From assembly GCF_019649055.1 (NCBI RefSeq), contig NW_026570244.1, positions 248,001 to 312,000 on the forward strand: a DNA stretch of 64,000 bases. The letters run 5' to 3'. The DNA comes from Paramacrobiotus metropolitanus (taxonomy: Eukaryota; Tardigrada; Eutardigrada; Parachela; Macrobiotidae). Position 1 is the first letter of the stretch; each line of letters starts with the position of its first letter. The notes below the pieces were generated by a model, which did not search any database, was not told the DNA's origin, and saw nothing but the letters and a program-made list of their open reading frames with translations. Positions 22,032-33,084 of this stretch are shown here, piece after piece. The translations under genes were made by a program, and so were the position numbers.

Positions 22032-23199
22032 ATGGCAGCCGGCACAGCCAGAACTCGCTCCTCTCAGTGGAGAACCTTTGTCTCCTTCTGTGCGCAGTAT
22101 AAACTGCGAGCGCTACCAGCCACAGAAGAAACTATTGCCTTGTATATTGCTCACTTATCGAAAAGATTAGAATTTCTTACTGTTAAAAATTATGTTTTCA
22201 GTTTGGTAACGTTTCACACATTTAATAATTTTGACCCACCTGACCTTAACCATTTCGTCATCAGGCAAGCATTGGCCGGACTGCAGCGCAGTCGTACTGA
22301 GCTGCCAAATAAGCGCCTACCGCTATTGCCAAGCGATTTGCTAAAAAATTCACAAAAATATGTGCGCTATAGAAAAGAAGTTCCGGCGTTGTTTTTGGGC
22401 CGCAACAGCGGTTGGGTTTTTCTCGTTGTTGCGCAGTTCAAACCTGTTTGAGAGCAAGTGTAATTCGCACCTGCTTTATCGTGACGTGCGGCTTACGCAC
22501 GAAGGTGCTCTGTTGTCAGTTAAAGTTTTAAAAACCGATCGTTTTCAACAGAAAACAATCGAAATTCCAGTTCCCAGACTTGGACGGGAAAATTATTTGT
22601 GTCCCAGGGCGGCGCTGAAGAAGCTGATGCAGCATAACCGCTGCAGTGCTTCGAGCGCATTGTTTTCTTATTTTGATAATGGTACATTGACACCAATGTA
22701 TTCCAGTCTATACAACCGCCTACTATCCACGTGCGCCCTCCACGCCGGCCTTGATGCATCCCGCATTTCCGCCCACTCGCTACGCAGCGGTGCCGCAACA
22801 TTTTCAGCACAACTGGGGATTTCCGCATCCGCGCTGAAAGCCCAAGGCCATTGGAAAAGCGACTGCTACCAGCAGTACATTCAACGCGATTTCCTTGAAC
22901 GTTCGGATTTTGCCACGCCATTCGCAACGCGCTGCTCTGACTCATCGGCCATCTTCTGTTCGTCTCGCACTCACATGTTCCTCTCCGTGTCTGTTCTGGG
23001 GGTTTTGGAGGTTGTTTCGCTACGCGGTTGTGCATTTGCAATAAAGAATATGCCCCTTTTAGTAGTTGTTCTGTATGTAACCGGAAACAATAATGGGCAA
23101 GATTATGCCCATAATCTGAGTATTATTGTTGGAGGTGGAGTATGTCTGTATTGTTGTGCTGTCTCCTGTCGGTTGTATGCTTGTACCGTAACCAATTAG
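22032..23199 (+). pseudogene. Tyrosine recombinase of DIRS-type element, one frameshift
   Basis: The N-terminal SAM-like domain starts at the ATG at 22032 (MAAGTARTRSSQWRTFVSF) and runs to about 22350. There an indel in an A-rich run (around 22340-22360) shifts the frame to the one carrying the catalytic domain. That part shows the expected residues: Arg in GFFSLLRSSNL (near 22432), HxxR in ISAHSLRSGAAT (near 22770), and HW...Y in GHWKSDCYQQYIQ (near 22850). The domain ends by about 22930, and the frame then reads through B1 into A2. The enzyme normally integrates the element through a circular intermediate. With the frameshift this copy would need complementation. Confidence 0.85.
23008..23094 (+). 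repeat. Split direct repeat B1
   Basis: 87 bp, starting GAGGTTGTTTCGCTACGCGG and containing AATAAAG, a possible polyadenylation signal. It overlaps A2 by five bases (ATAAT). The same sequence recurs as B2. Confidence 0.9.
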
Positions 23200-23321
23200 C
23201 GAGCACCGTGCACCATCGCCCTTGTGGCCAGTTGGCAGCCAGTAGTATAAAAAAGGCGCGCTCGGTGCACGACGCCACATTCGGCACTGAAGTAGAATTC
23301 GCTGTTGCAATTATTTTGTTT
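23090..23321 (+). repeat. Split direct repeat A2
   Basis: Second copy of the 232-bp A repeat, with no difference from A1 noticed. It is separated from B2 by 31 bp of T-rich spacer (23322-23352). Confidence 0.9.
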
Positions 23322-23352
23322 TTTCTTTTTTGTTGTTGTTTTCTTTTGTCAT

Positions 23353-23439
23353 GAGGTTGTTTCGCTACGCGGTTGTGCATTTGCAATAAAGAATATGCCC
23401 CTTTTAGTAGTTGTTCTGTATGTAACCGGAAACAATAAT
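23353..23439 (+). repeat. Split direct repeat B2
   Basis: Second copy of the 87-bp B repeat, forming the right end of the DIRS-type element. Confidence 0.9.
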
Positions 23440-24520
23440 AAACCCGTGCATGTGTTCATTAAGTGGCGGTGCACGACGGACACCACGTTTTTCATAAACG
23501 CTGAACAAAGAAGACTTTCACGCTTCGGTCAATCATAAGTTATCTGCACATTAAATTTATGAGTTATTTGCACATTAAAATTATAAGTAATCTGTTATAA
23601 AAATTATAAGTTATCTAATTCTAAGTCATCTGTGAATTCGTATGGCGGTGCGAAGGAAAGAGAGCAATGTCACAAACTGCAAACACCTTGACTTCAGCAG
23701 TGGAGGAAATTCTTCTGATTGACTGAAGACAGAGTACGACCAATGTGCGCTAAACTTCACTTTTTGCGGCAGGTTCATTGAACCGTGACAGGTTCTTATA
23801 TGCGGTACACGACTAGAATCAGTCGTAGCATATATGAAAACTGTAGTTTCGGTTTTTGGTCTCGATATCCGTGTGTAAACAAAAGTAATTTTTGGCGCAC
23901 GTACAGTACGGAAGGGTCTGGCCGGTTGAAGGAAGCGGTGGGGCCTAACAGTCATGTGACATGATTCATCTGACATGAGTCTAGTAACGATGCGTGAAAG
24001 TTGCAGATGGCGTTGTTAGCTCCGCATCTTTTTTAGTTCACATTATGTGCTCCTACACTATGTAGGAGCACGTTGCAATGTGCTTCAACATTATGTAGGA
24101 GCACAATGCATCGGTTTCATCGGTTCTTGGAGGAGAAAAACGGAACTGTAGTATCAAACAAACGTAATTCAATATGCCCCTGCAATGTGCTCTAACATAT
24201 GTAGGGGCAAATTGCAAGAGCATATTGTATGAGGCATTATAAGGGGTAGTAATATTAAGAGGTGAATCGAGAATTTAGTAATATAGCAAATTAAATTAAA
24301 GGTGATATGTTTGACGGAAAGCGATAATGAAGAAAGAACGAATGTTGAAATAGGGTGAAGATAGTGGGGAGTTTTGCTATAGTTCGGTTTAAACGTATTC
24401 GACTTTCTGGTTGTTCGTATCTGAGTGTTTAATGAAGTGTTACAGGAAGTGGAGTGTGTTGCGGGTAATGAGTTTTGGTGGTAGATAGTGACGGATTATT
24501 GTGGAAAATTCAAGAAATTT
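23440..24520. other. Gene-free stretch with short repeats and hairpin
   Basis: It starts with about 100 bp of degenerate AAGTTATCTGCACATTAAA-type tandem repeats (23535-23635). A perfect hairpin GTGCTCCTACA-CTA-TGTAGGAGCAC lies at 24047-24071, with two related TGTAGG words at about 24092 and 24198. No coding region supported. Confidence 0.45.
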
Positions 24521-24524
24521 CGAG

Positions 24525-26643
24525 AAGTTGATTGCTTAATAGAGCAGACTATTATGTTCTTCTCTGATAGTCTTGGATGTGTAGAAACAGGTGGTTTGTA
24601 TATGGGAAATAAATTTTAACTGGTTTGTTGACTGGAATTTTTGAGTTCGGTGGGTATACAAGAAGTTGGTGAATGTTGTGTTTGAGTTATTATGGAGTGG
24701 ACGAAGTATATACAGTGAGCAAAATGTTTTTCATGTTGGTTATTTTTTGGTGGCCAGTATGGATTTGTGGAAGCGTACTAGTTCAGGCTGCTGTGTTCTG
24801 TTTGGCTTTGGTAAGTCTTTTTAGGTTGAGTATGGTTTTTAGGTTTTCTCTCATATAGTGTTTTCCTTTAAATATTTTCTCAATAAAATAATGAAAAATG
24901 GCTGTGATCGTAAGAAATACATGCGTGATTATATGCGTGATTATAGAAAAAAAAAGCAAAATAGAAACTGATGGTAATTGTAGCACGGAGGATAATGCAG
25001 AAAGTAGTGGTGATGTCAGATATGAAAATGTAAAGCTAAAAAACAAAAATGTAACCGGTATATTAAAGGTAAGGCGGTTTCTGGTATGTCTGGAAAAAGT
25101 TATTGCAGAAAGGTCATGGTTGCTCATGTGCCGTGCGATTGTTTCAATATTTTAGTTGCATGTGATTTGATTGGTGATAATTCGGATATGTTACCTAGTG
25201 AGTTAAAAGCTAATGCTAGGCTATGTGCAGGATGTATGACTTTACATAAAAATAAAAATTTAAATTTTTGTGTTTACGATTTACGGCGGAAATGTTTAGA
25301 TATTCATAGAGAAAATTGGCTAAATAATCTTAGTTACATGGAAGTCCAGGCAGTGCGTTTAGTACAGCCTTTTTCGACAATAATGAATTTAAAAAATAGC
25401 TGAACGAAATGTGTAGAGGAATTATTTCATGTAACTAGTGATCCCAGTAAAAATTCCGAATGTTTGCTACCACGTCCGGCTACAGATTGTGTATTAACTG
25501 TATGTCAGGCTAACAAAAACGATTTTGATAATTGTAGTAGAAAAGTCATTTATTCTGTTGATTTCAATATTGTCTATAAGACCCTTGATTTTTTGATTTC
25601 TAATAACGTGTTTTCTGATTTCCAATTTAATCTGGGACTGGAAATCACAAACTGGACAGAAGAAAAAGCGTATCCTAATCTATTTCCGTTTAGTTATGGT
25701 CGTTTAACTGATGATCGGCCTTATAGTAGTTCACCTGAAAAATATTTTAAATTGCGTCTTTTAGGTGCAGACAATAGGTTTCAAAAAGATTGCTCATACG
25801 GTTTTGAGCTCAAACCTTTATCAACGGGATCAAGTAGAACAAACGATTGATTATGTCCTTAAAAATGACAATTTTTGTAAAGAAGAAGATTTAGGTAATA
25901 AAAATGTTGCTATGTTTTTATATCCAAAAATTAGAAAGGTTACACGAGGTAATCAAGCATATTACAATGGTGCTGAAGACATTTGCGGAGTATAGTAATG
26001 TGTAATGATTGTTCGGATCTTTTCTTAACCATTCTTTACGATTTTGGCCTGAATTGTTGTGTTTTGCTGACCCGGTTAAGTTTACAATTTTGTTTTTAAC
26101 TTTAGATTTTCATGTCTAACGTCATCACTACTTCATTATCTTGCTTGCTACAATTACCATCAGTTTCCATTTTGCGGTTTTTTTTCTTTAATCACGCACA
26201 TATTCACGCATGTAGTTCTTGCGATCACAACCAGTTTCCATTAGTTTTATTAACAAAAAACAATACTTAAGAGAAACTGTCTTTGAAAGAAAACTTACTA
26301 AACTATATTCAACCTGAAAAGGCTAAAGCCAAACAAGACACAACGACCTGAATCAGTACGTTTCCGAAAATCTAAACCAGCCACCAGAAAATAACCACCA
26401 TGAAAAACATTATACTTCGTCAAATCCATAATAACTCAAAAAAAACGTTCCTAAACTTCTAATATACTCACCGAACTCAAAAATTTTAGTTGACAAACCA
26501 ATTAAACCAAACATTTTCTCGAATAACCTTTTATTGTACGTCCCAGGCTACTTCCCATATACAAACCATCTGCTACTACACATACAAGGCTATCAGTGCA
26601 AAACATAGTAGGTCGTACCATTAAGCAATCAACTTTCTTAACT
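24525..26643. mobile_element. Head-to-head Helitron-like elements (large inverted repeat)
   Basis: The left arm (about 24525-25045) and right arm (about 26104-26643) are inverted, diverged copies of about 520 bp, separated by about 1.06 kb. Matching landmarks, read outside-in, are AGTTGATTGCTTAAT, GGTTTGTATATGGGAA, TTTTTGAGTTCGGTG, TGGTTATTTTTTGGTGGC, TGTGATCGTAAGAA/TGTGATCGCAAGAA and CTGATGGTAATTGTAGCA. The left copy continues into Helitron coding sequence. The right arm ends before it, suggesting two truncated copies inserted head to head or one copy with an inverted duplication of its 5' region. Confidence 0.65.
24893..25995 (+). pseudogene. Helitron Rep/helicase-like N-terminal region, decayed
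   Basis: Starts with a basic repeat motif (KKYMRDYMRDYRKKKK), typical of Helitron and helentron N-termini. It then gives, in shifted frames, CAGCMTLHKNKNLNF and AVRLVQPFSTIMNL, then NWTEEKAYPNLFPFSYGRL and YFKLRLLGADNRFQKDCSYG. The last two correspond to the E-x-x-FP-x-LFP-x-G and R-x-x-x-D-x-RF-x-x-x-x-x-Y boxes of the Helitron helicase-like domain. Stops at about 25402 and frame changes near 25085 and 25850 interrupt it. The HUH motif and helicase are absent, so this fragment cannot transpose by itself. Confidence 0.65.
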
Positions 26644-26876
26644 ACACAAAATACTACTACACAAATTATTACTACCAAAATGACTGTGTAAACCTATGGA
26701 GAGTTAGGCCGAATTCACGCTGACTTCTATCTATTCATTTTCTATGGAAGCGCCGCCCAATACGGCCGATTTTTTATCAGTATGCGTGAACGCGGCGCGC
26801 TTTACTAAATAGATACCTGAATAGCGAACAGGATTGCGTTCACAAGTGTAGTAAAGGAACCCCCACAACCTCTCAT

Positions 26877-27990
26877 GTGATGGTCGGTGTGGATACTATG
26901 GTGAGTGGGCTTGTGGTAGTGTCAATTGAACGCGCTTTTTTTAAATTGTTTGAAACAGGTTTTTGTCTCCTGGTAAATACGCTAACGAACGAGGCCAAAG
27001 TATTGCTGTCATTGAGTTGCTATAAACTACTCTCTTTTGCAGAAAGTGGAAACATCGATCTTTTCGAGATGTTTTACAAAAATCAATAAATTCCCAGAGA
27101 ATCGGTTGTAGCTTCATTTTGAAACTGTAGGTAACGTAAGGCAACTTAAAGAATCCTATTTCGTCTCCTAATAAATACGCTGATTCTTGAGGCCACACTT
27201 TGCTGTCGTGGATCTGCTATAAGCTATTTTGTTCATCAGAAAGCGAAAGCATAGATGTTTTCGAGATTTTTTCTAAACATCAATGATTTCCCAAAGGATT
27301 AATTGGGTCTTCACTTTGAAACTGTAGATAACGCAAGGCCACTTGGAGAATCCTATTTTTGTCTCCTAATGAATACGCTAATTCACGAGGTCACAGTTTG
27401 CTTACGTGGATTTGCTATAAACCACTTTTTTCTATAGAAAGCCAAAACATCGATGTTTTCGAGATTTTTTCTAAAAATTAATGATTCCCCAGAAAATCGG
27501 TATTAGCTACACTTTGGAACTCTAGATACCGTAAGCCGAATTGTAAAAAAATACGATATCTGCTAAAAGAAATTTTTTGGTACGGCCGTGATGTTCAGTA
27601 TGTATACATTGGTAACTGGGTCTGTGGTAGTGTGAACTGATCTCGCTTCTTTTCGACTGTTTACAGTATAGCAGCTTTTTGGTCTCCTGTAAATACGATG
27701 ACGCACGAGGACACAGCTTTGCTGTTGTGGATCTGCTATAAACCACTTTTTTCTACAGAAGGCAAAAACAACGATGTTTTCGTGACTTTTTCTAAAGATC
27801 GATTATTACCCAGAGAATTGTGTAAATCTTCATTTTAAAACTGTAGATGCCGTGGGTTGACTGAAAAAATTACGACATCTCCTAAGAAGTTTTTAGGCAT
27901 GGCCGTGATGGTCGGTATGGATACATTGGTGAGCGGGCCCGTGGTAGTGTGAATTAAACGCACTTTTTTTAAATTGTTTAAAGCAGCCAA
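26877..27990. repeat. Satellite family S1 (about 200-bp units, higher order)
   Basis: Diverged tandem units share AAACATCGATGTTTTCGAGATTTTTTCTAAA, GAAACTGTAGATAACGTAAGG and GTCTCCTAATAAATACGCT, with dyad cores near 27050, 27250, 27450 and 27770. A second subunit, GTCGGTGTGGATAC...GTGGTAGTGTGAATTGAACGC, recurs near 26880, 27590 and 27905, so there is higher-order structure of several hundred bases. No coding is supported. Confidence 0.7.
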
Positions 27991-28830
27991 ACCGGCAATT
28001 CCGTCTAAAGAGTTTATGGTGATAATCTAGAGAGAAAGCCAAACGATAATGCTTGAATGGCTGTCAGTTTGGAAGATTTTTGACAAATTGACATATGGAT
28101 GACACACTGACAATGTTGATACAAATACACGTACTTGATGTGATTGACTGCTTTTCCAGCTCTGGCAAGTAACCGTATATTGCGGCAGTATTTTCTTCCC
28201 TGATAAACAAAAAAAGCGAATAATTACAACTTTATTCTCGAAACATCCGGATGTTTCTCGAAATCTTCAGCTACCGCTTTCTGTTTTAAAGACAGGCTCG
28301 TTTTTCTTCCGAAGCGGTAGTTTTGTCTAAAGAATTTATGGTAATCATCTACAGAGTAAGCCAAACGGTAATGCTTGATTGGCTGCCGATTTGGAAGGTT
28401 TTTGAGAAATTGACAAATGGACGACAAATTGACAAGGTGGACACAAAATCTCGTTTTTTGATGTGAGTATTTTCTTCCATGATAAACAGAATAAGCGAAT
28501 AATTACGGCTATAATCGTGAAGCATCCGGAGTTTTCTTGAATTCTTCTACAACCGTTTCTACTGAATGAGACAGGCTGATTATTTTTTCCAAAATATTGT
28601 TTAGGTCTAAGGGATTTATGTTAATCTTGTAGTAAATATGCCAAACGATAATGCTTGATTGGCTGTCAGTATGGAAGATTTTTGACAAATTGAATTTTGG
28701 ATGACAAATTGACAATGTTGATACAAACACTCGTACTTAATGTGATTGACTGCTTTTCTAGCTTCGACAAGTCACCGTATATTGCGGCAGTATTTTCTTC
28801 CCTGATAAACAAAAAAGCAAATAATTAGAG

Positions 28831-30215
28831 CAGGCCCGTCGTTAGACCCTTATCCAGTTTTCAAAACACTACCCCTCCTACAGTTTCCATTCGATAATTC
28901 TCCTGGATACACCATTGAACTCAGCGTAAAATTCTAAACAAGATGATGGAGGCCGATTTTTGAAATTCGAATTTTTCCTGGATCGACTACCACGGTCGGT
29001 TGCCCTGTGCGACAGACATGTTTTTGGGGCTTTCCCCCTGGCCCCCCAAACATATTTTGACACTAAAAAACACGTTTTTGGCTTGTTTTACTCGTTTTTC
29101 ATGAACTGCAACTAATATTTAGTGATTTAAATCTTCTTATGATTCAACATTGTAAATATCATCATCATTTGCTGGAAGGAAAGTATTAAAAGGCCAGTCG
29201 TTATCCGTTTCTTCCTCCAACTCCAAAAACCTGCGATTTCCAGTCTGTTTAGCTGTCAGTGGAGCATTAACCAGTTGTGCCGCAGGTGGCCGTTGTGGGT
29301 GGTCGACTGCAGATCCAAGTGCGAAATATTTACAGAACAAGCCGTCAGCTTTCACGGAATAAATTTAAAGGGAAAGTCTAAAAAACAAATTTTCTCACAT
29401 TTGCTGGCGCATAAGCGGCATGTCGCTAGGACGATCCATGGCATCACTTTTAGCGCAATGATCAGGCGTTAAAAGATTTAACAACTCCGTAATGCTATGC
29501 GATTTCCAGCCCGTTTTAATGTGATCGTTAACATCTATTTTTGGTAGAATACCCCCTTTCTTTTCCGAACAGATCGACATGTCGTTAAATGACCGCGAAA
29601 GATCATCACGCAAAAAGTCGGTAAAACAAGATTTGTCTTGGTCGACGTTCTTAACTTTTTAAAACTGTAACGTCTGTCATGTCTTTTATGTCGTGGTGCG
29701 TATACTGAGCTGACGCTTGCTAGAAAAACAAAATATTTCAACACCTTCATTTCTTTATCTAACATTGGCGCTTTGCAAAATATTAATTTACAAAGAGAAA
29801 CATCTACACGAGCTAGTGTTCAAGCAAAAACACGGCACCAAAAACAAGTAGAGCTTCCGTTTTGGTATGGTGAAACTAATTAGAAAGTTGGTCGTGTTTC
29901 GCACAGTAAGAAAAAAATTGCAGAAAACTATTTAAATTTGATGAAAAACGAGTAAAAACAAGCCAAAAACGTGTTTTTTAGTGTCAAAATATGTTTGGGA
30001 GGCCAGGGAGGAAAGCCCCAAAAACATGTCTGTCGCACAGGGCAACCGACCCGTGGTAGTCGATCCAGGAAAAATTCGAATTTCAAAAATCGGCCTCAAT
30101 GATCTTGTACAGAATTTTACTCTGAGTTCAATGATGCATTCAGAAAAATCATCGGATGGAAACTGTAGGAGGAGTAGTGTTTTGAAAACTGGATAGGGAT
30201 CTAACGTCGGGCCTG
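28831..30215 (-). mobile_element. hAT-like transposon inside the satellite
   Basis: A 1385-bp element with inverted ends of about 280 bp starting CAGGCCCGTCGTTAGACCC on the left and CAGGCCCGACGTTAGATCCC on the right. It is flanked by a perfect 8-bp duplication AATTAGAG (28823-28830 and 30216-30223). An 8-bp duplication and CAGG-type ends fit the hAT superfamily. The inner ~830 bp carries minus-strand coding remnants. Unusually long inverted arms make this a composite or fold-back-like derivative. Confidence 0.8.
29137..29765 (-). pseudogene. hAT N-terminal (TTF/ZMYM-like) remnant
   Basis: Minus-strand pieces in more than one frame. The upstream piece opens MKVLKYFVFL and is followed by CSEKKGGILPKIDVNDHIKT. 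The last piece reads DGLFCKYFALGSAV then RPPAAQLVNAPLT. 'DGLFCKYxAL ... QLV..PLT' resembles the TTF-type zinc-finger start of hAT-derived proteins. The catalytic domain is missing. Stops separate the pieces. Confidence 0.4.
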
Positions 30216-31436
30216 AATTAGAGCTATAATCTCGAAACATCCGGATGTTTCGCGAAATACTCAACTGCACCTTTTTGTTCAAAAAAAGGCTTATTTTCTT
30301 CTGAACCGGTAATTTCGTCTAAAAAGTTTACGATAATCATCTACAGAGTAAGCCGAACAGAAATCCTTGATTGGCTGTCAGATTGTAAAATGTTTGACAA
30401 ATTGATATATGGACGACAAAATGACAAAGTGGACACAAAATCTCGTTTTTTGATGTGACTGACTACACTGCCAGCTGTGACAAAATACCGTTTACTGCGG
30501 CAGTATTTTCTTCTCGATATACAGAAAAAGCGAATCATTACAGCTATTTTCTCGAAACATCCGGATGATTTGCGAACTCTTCAACTGCCACTCTCTGTTC
30601 AAAAAGACATGCACGTTCTCCTTCTAAATCGGTAATTTCGTCTAAAAAATTAATGATAATCATCTACAGAGAAAGCTAAACGATAATCCTTGATTAGCTG
30701 CCAGTTTGAAAGATTTTTGACAAATTTACATACGGATGACAAATTGACAATGTTGATACAAATACTCGTACTTGATGTGATTGACTGCTTTTCCAGCTCT
30801 GACAAGTCACCGTATATTGCGGCAGTATTCTCTTCTCTGATAAACGAAAAAAGCAAATAGTTAGATCTATAATCTCGAAACATCCAGATGTTTGGCGGAA
30901 TCCTCAACTACCCCTTTCTGTTCAAAAAAAAGGCTCGTTTTCCTTCTGAACCGGTAGTTTCGTCTAAAAACTGTACGATAATCGTCTACAGAGAAAGCTA
31001 AACGATAATCCTTGATTGGCTGCCAGTTTGAAAGATTTTTGACAAATTGACATACGGATGACAAATTGACAATGTTGATACAAATACTGGTACTTGATGT
31101 GATTGACTGCTTTTTCAGCTCTGACAAATCACCGTATATTGCGGCAGTATTCTCTTCTCTGATAAACGGAAAAAACAAATAGTTAGAGCCATAATCTCGA
31201 AACATCCGGATGTTTCGCGAAATCCTCAACTACCCTTTCTGTTAAAAAAAAGGCTTATTTTTCTTCTGAACCGGTTATTTCGTTTTAAAAGTTTACGATA
31301 AAAATTACAGAGTAAGCCAAACAATAATACTTGATTGGCTGCCAGTTTGAAAGATTTTTGACAAATTGACATACGGATGGCAAACTGACAAAGTGGATAC
31401 AAAATGTCGTTTTCAAATGTGATTGACTGCTTTTAC

Positions 31437-31800
31437 AGCAATGTGTTCTGGCACACATTGCTGCCGGTCAGTCAACAAGCCCTCCATTCAGCTGCCGTTT
31501 TCCAAAAACTAGTTAAAGGGCTTTAAAAATCGCTTAAAAACTTCATTGTAAAACTTGCTACACTTTCCAAATGGGCATCAGCTAATGTGTTATTTTCTCG
31601 AAAGCTTATATACCGACACTCCGCTATAGTCCAACAAAGCATGTTTGAATAAACTCCAAAAAAACACTTTTCAAAAAGTGTTTTTCTCAGTTTTTTTTAA
31701 AGTTAACATTTTTTATTGGCATGTTGGAGGATATAAGCTTTTCAGGCTAAAACACATCCAATGATGTGTATTGCATCTAATTCGAGAAAACTTTCTCATT
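31437..31800. repeat. Hairpin and fold-back at the satellite edge
   Basis: A hairpin AGCAATGTGT-6 nt-ACACATTGCT lies at about 31437-31463, where the S2 repeats end. It is followed by a fold-back at about 31570-31775 whose arms (AATGTGTTATTTTC...AAAGCTTATAT and its inverse) close on the self-complementary CACTTTTCAAAAAGTG. Probably a small MITE; no coding. Confidence 0.5.
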
Positions 31801-31975
31801 CAACTTTTGATTCCAAAGTTTTTTCTTTATTTCTTGAATAGCTCTGTATAGAGAGAGCGCAGGCAAGATCGCAGCACACCATTGTATAGCCAAACCCTTT
31901 GCGCATGCAGACAGAACAGTGGAAACAGTGATCTTTCAGCTGTTTAAACTTAAAAATGTCTTCCCAGACCTACTT

Positions 31976-32791
31976 TCATCTCATATGGATCCCCTTAATG
32001 CGCCACCGAAACCGATGTTTAATCAGTAATTGCGGGTAAACAGCAGTCAAGAACAACAACGGCAAATCATACCCGATGAACTGCATGACAATGTTCCACT
32101 CAAAATGCGCATCGACGTTTACACTACAAACGTTTTCTTTAAATGGCGCTCGGAAATACAGGGAATCCCGTATTACACCCGGTAAACCGAGAAGATGAAC
32201 ACAAATCCGAAGAACAGTGCAGGGAAGGAAGTACATAAATTAGATATAATTTTATTGGGCAATAGCCGCCATAACAACATAAGTGCAAGCGCGGGCACAC
32301 TACTTCACAGTTAAAATTTAAACATTAAAAAAAACAACCAAAATCTCTATAATAAATTACATAAATTATGATGATTCTGGTACGAGACCGGAAAGTCATA
32401 GCCCACAAACGGTTAAAGGTGATGAATGCGTGCGATAACGGTTACTGCACCGAGGATGATCAGGGCGTAGAAGTGTACAACGGCGACACTCAGCGCCCAA
32501 GTTGGATACAAACCACTGATTACTTCCAGCGGATTGCAGAGGATGGAATAAATCAGGTTGGTGAATAACAAGTTTCCCAGATAAACGTTGGAAGAAATGT
32601 GCAACGGTTTGTTAGTGAAGAAGATGAACAACACGTAGCCGTTAAGGATAATCGCCAGTGGTGTAATAATGGCCGTGCAGGTTGGACCAAATGTCCACCT
32701 GGGTGATGCAGAAATTATTATTAGGAAATTCCGTATTGTTCGTTGTTAAAGGAGGGCAGCGAGGATTAATTTTCACAATAAAATGCTGCAT
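31976..32791 (-). pseudogene. Rhodopsin-like 7TM receptor relic 1
   Basis: From an ATG at 32791 the sense reads an N-terminal segment with an NNT glycosylation site. After a frame change it gives TM1 (IITPLAIILNGYVLFIFF), TM2 (NLLFTNLIYSILCNPLEVI) and TM3 (YALIILGAVTVIA). A second frame change near 32430 leads to HAFITFNRLWAMTF, in which NRLW takes the place of DRY. AT-rich DNA (about 32240-32380) follows, then TM4 and loop 2 (LRICVHLLGLPGVIRDSLYF) and TM5 (IVMQFIGYDLPLLFLTAVYP). TM6 and TM7 are absent. Class A topology is clear; the ligand is unknown. Two frame breaks and the lost C-terminal half argue for a pseudogene. Confidence 0.7.
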
Positions 32792-33084
32792 GACGGTGCA
32801 AATCCTGCCATTTCTCGTAAGAAAATGTAATACATTCACGATGGCACACAGAAACAGAGAAAAGTCAAGCGAACAAGCTGGCACACTGCAGATGCTTGTG
32901 TACACGAACACCTGGCAAGTTGTAGAAAAAGAGCAATTAAACCACAGTATTCAACGGCATGCTTAAGTACTAGACAGCAGTATTGTATTGTATGAGAACG
33001 CACAGTCGCACGCACAGTCAGATGTGTGAAGACATAGATCGTAAACCGGTACATCAAAATTACTTAAGGGCAATTATACATTCG

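Larger units (their letters stand above)
20081..23439 (+). mobile_element. DIRS-order retrotransposon (PAT/Ngaro-like layout)
   Basis: The element has the split direct repeat layout A1-ORFs-B1-A2-B2 characteristic of PAT- and Ngaro-type tyrosine-recombinase retrotransposons. A1 is 20081-20312 and A2 is 23090-23321 (232 bp each). B1 is 23008-23094 and B2 is 23353-23439 (87 bp each). As far as I can read them, A copies and B copies are identical, implying a young insertion. The interior encodes reverse transcriptase-RNase H and a tyrosine recombinase. No gag-like ORF fits between A1 and the reverse transcriptase, so the copy is probably internally deleted. The recombinase ORF has a frameshift. 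Confidence 0.88.
28040..31440. repeat. Satellite family S2, 28-31 kb block
   Basis: About 320-bp units, each with CGAAACATCCGGATGTTTCG or a variant (near 28237, 28514, 30231, 30553, 30875, 31195). Each also carries a GACAAATTGACA...GGATGACAAATTGACAA segment and a GCGGCAGTATT(T/C)TCTTC segment. The block is interrupted by a hAT-like element at 28831-30215. Short minus-strand frames within are by-products of the repeat. Confidence 0.8.

Noticed and set aside
32270-32310. Shared GTGTGCCCGCGCTTGCA word at about 32.29 kb and 45.02 kb
   Set aside because: Probably a small dispersed repeat fragment; too short to define an element from this window alone.
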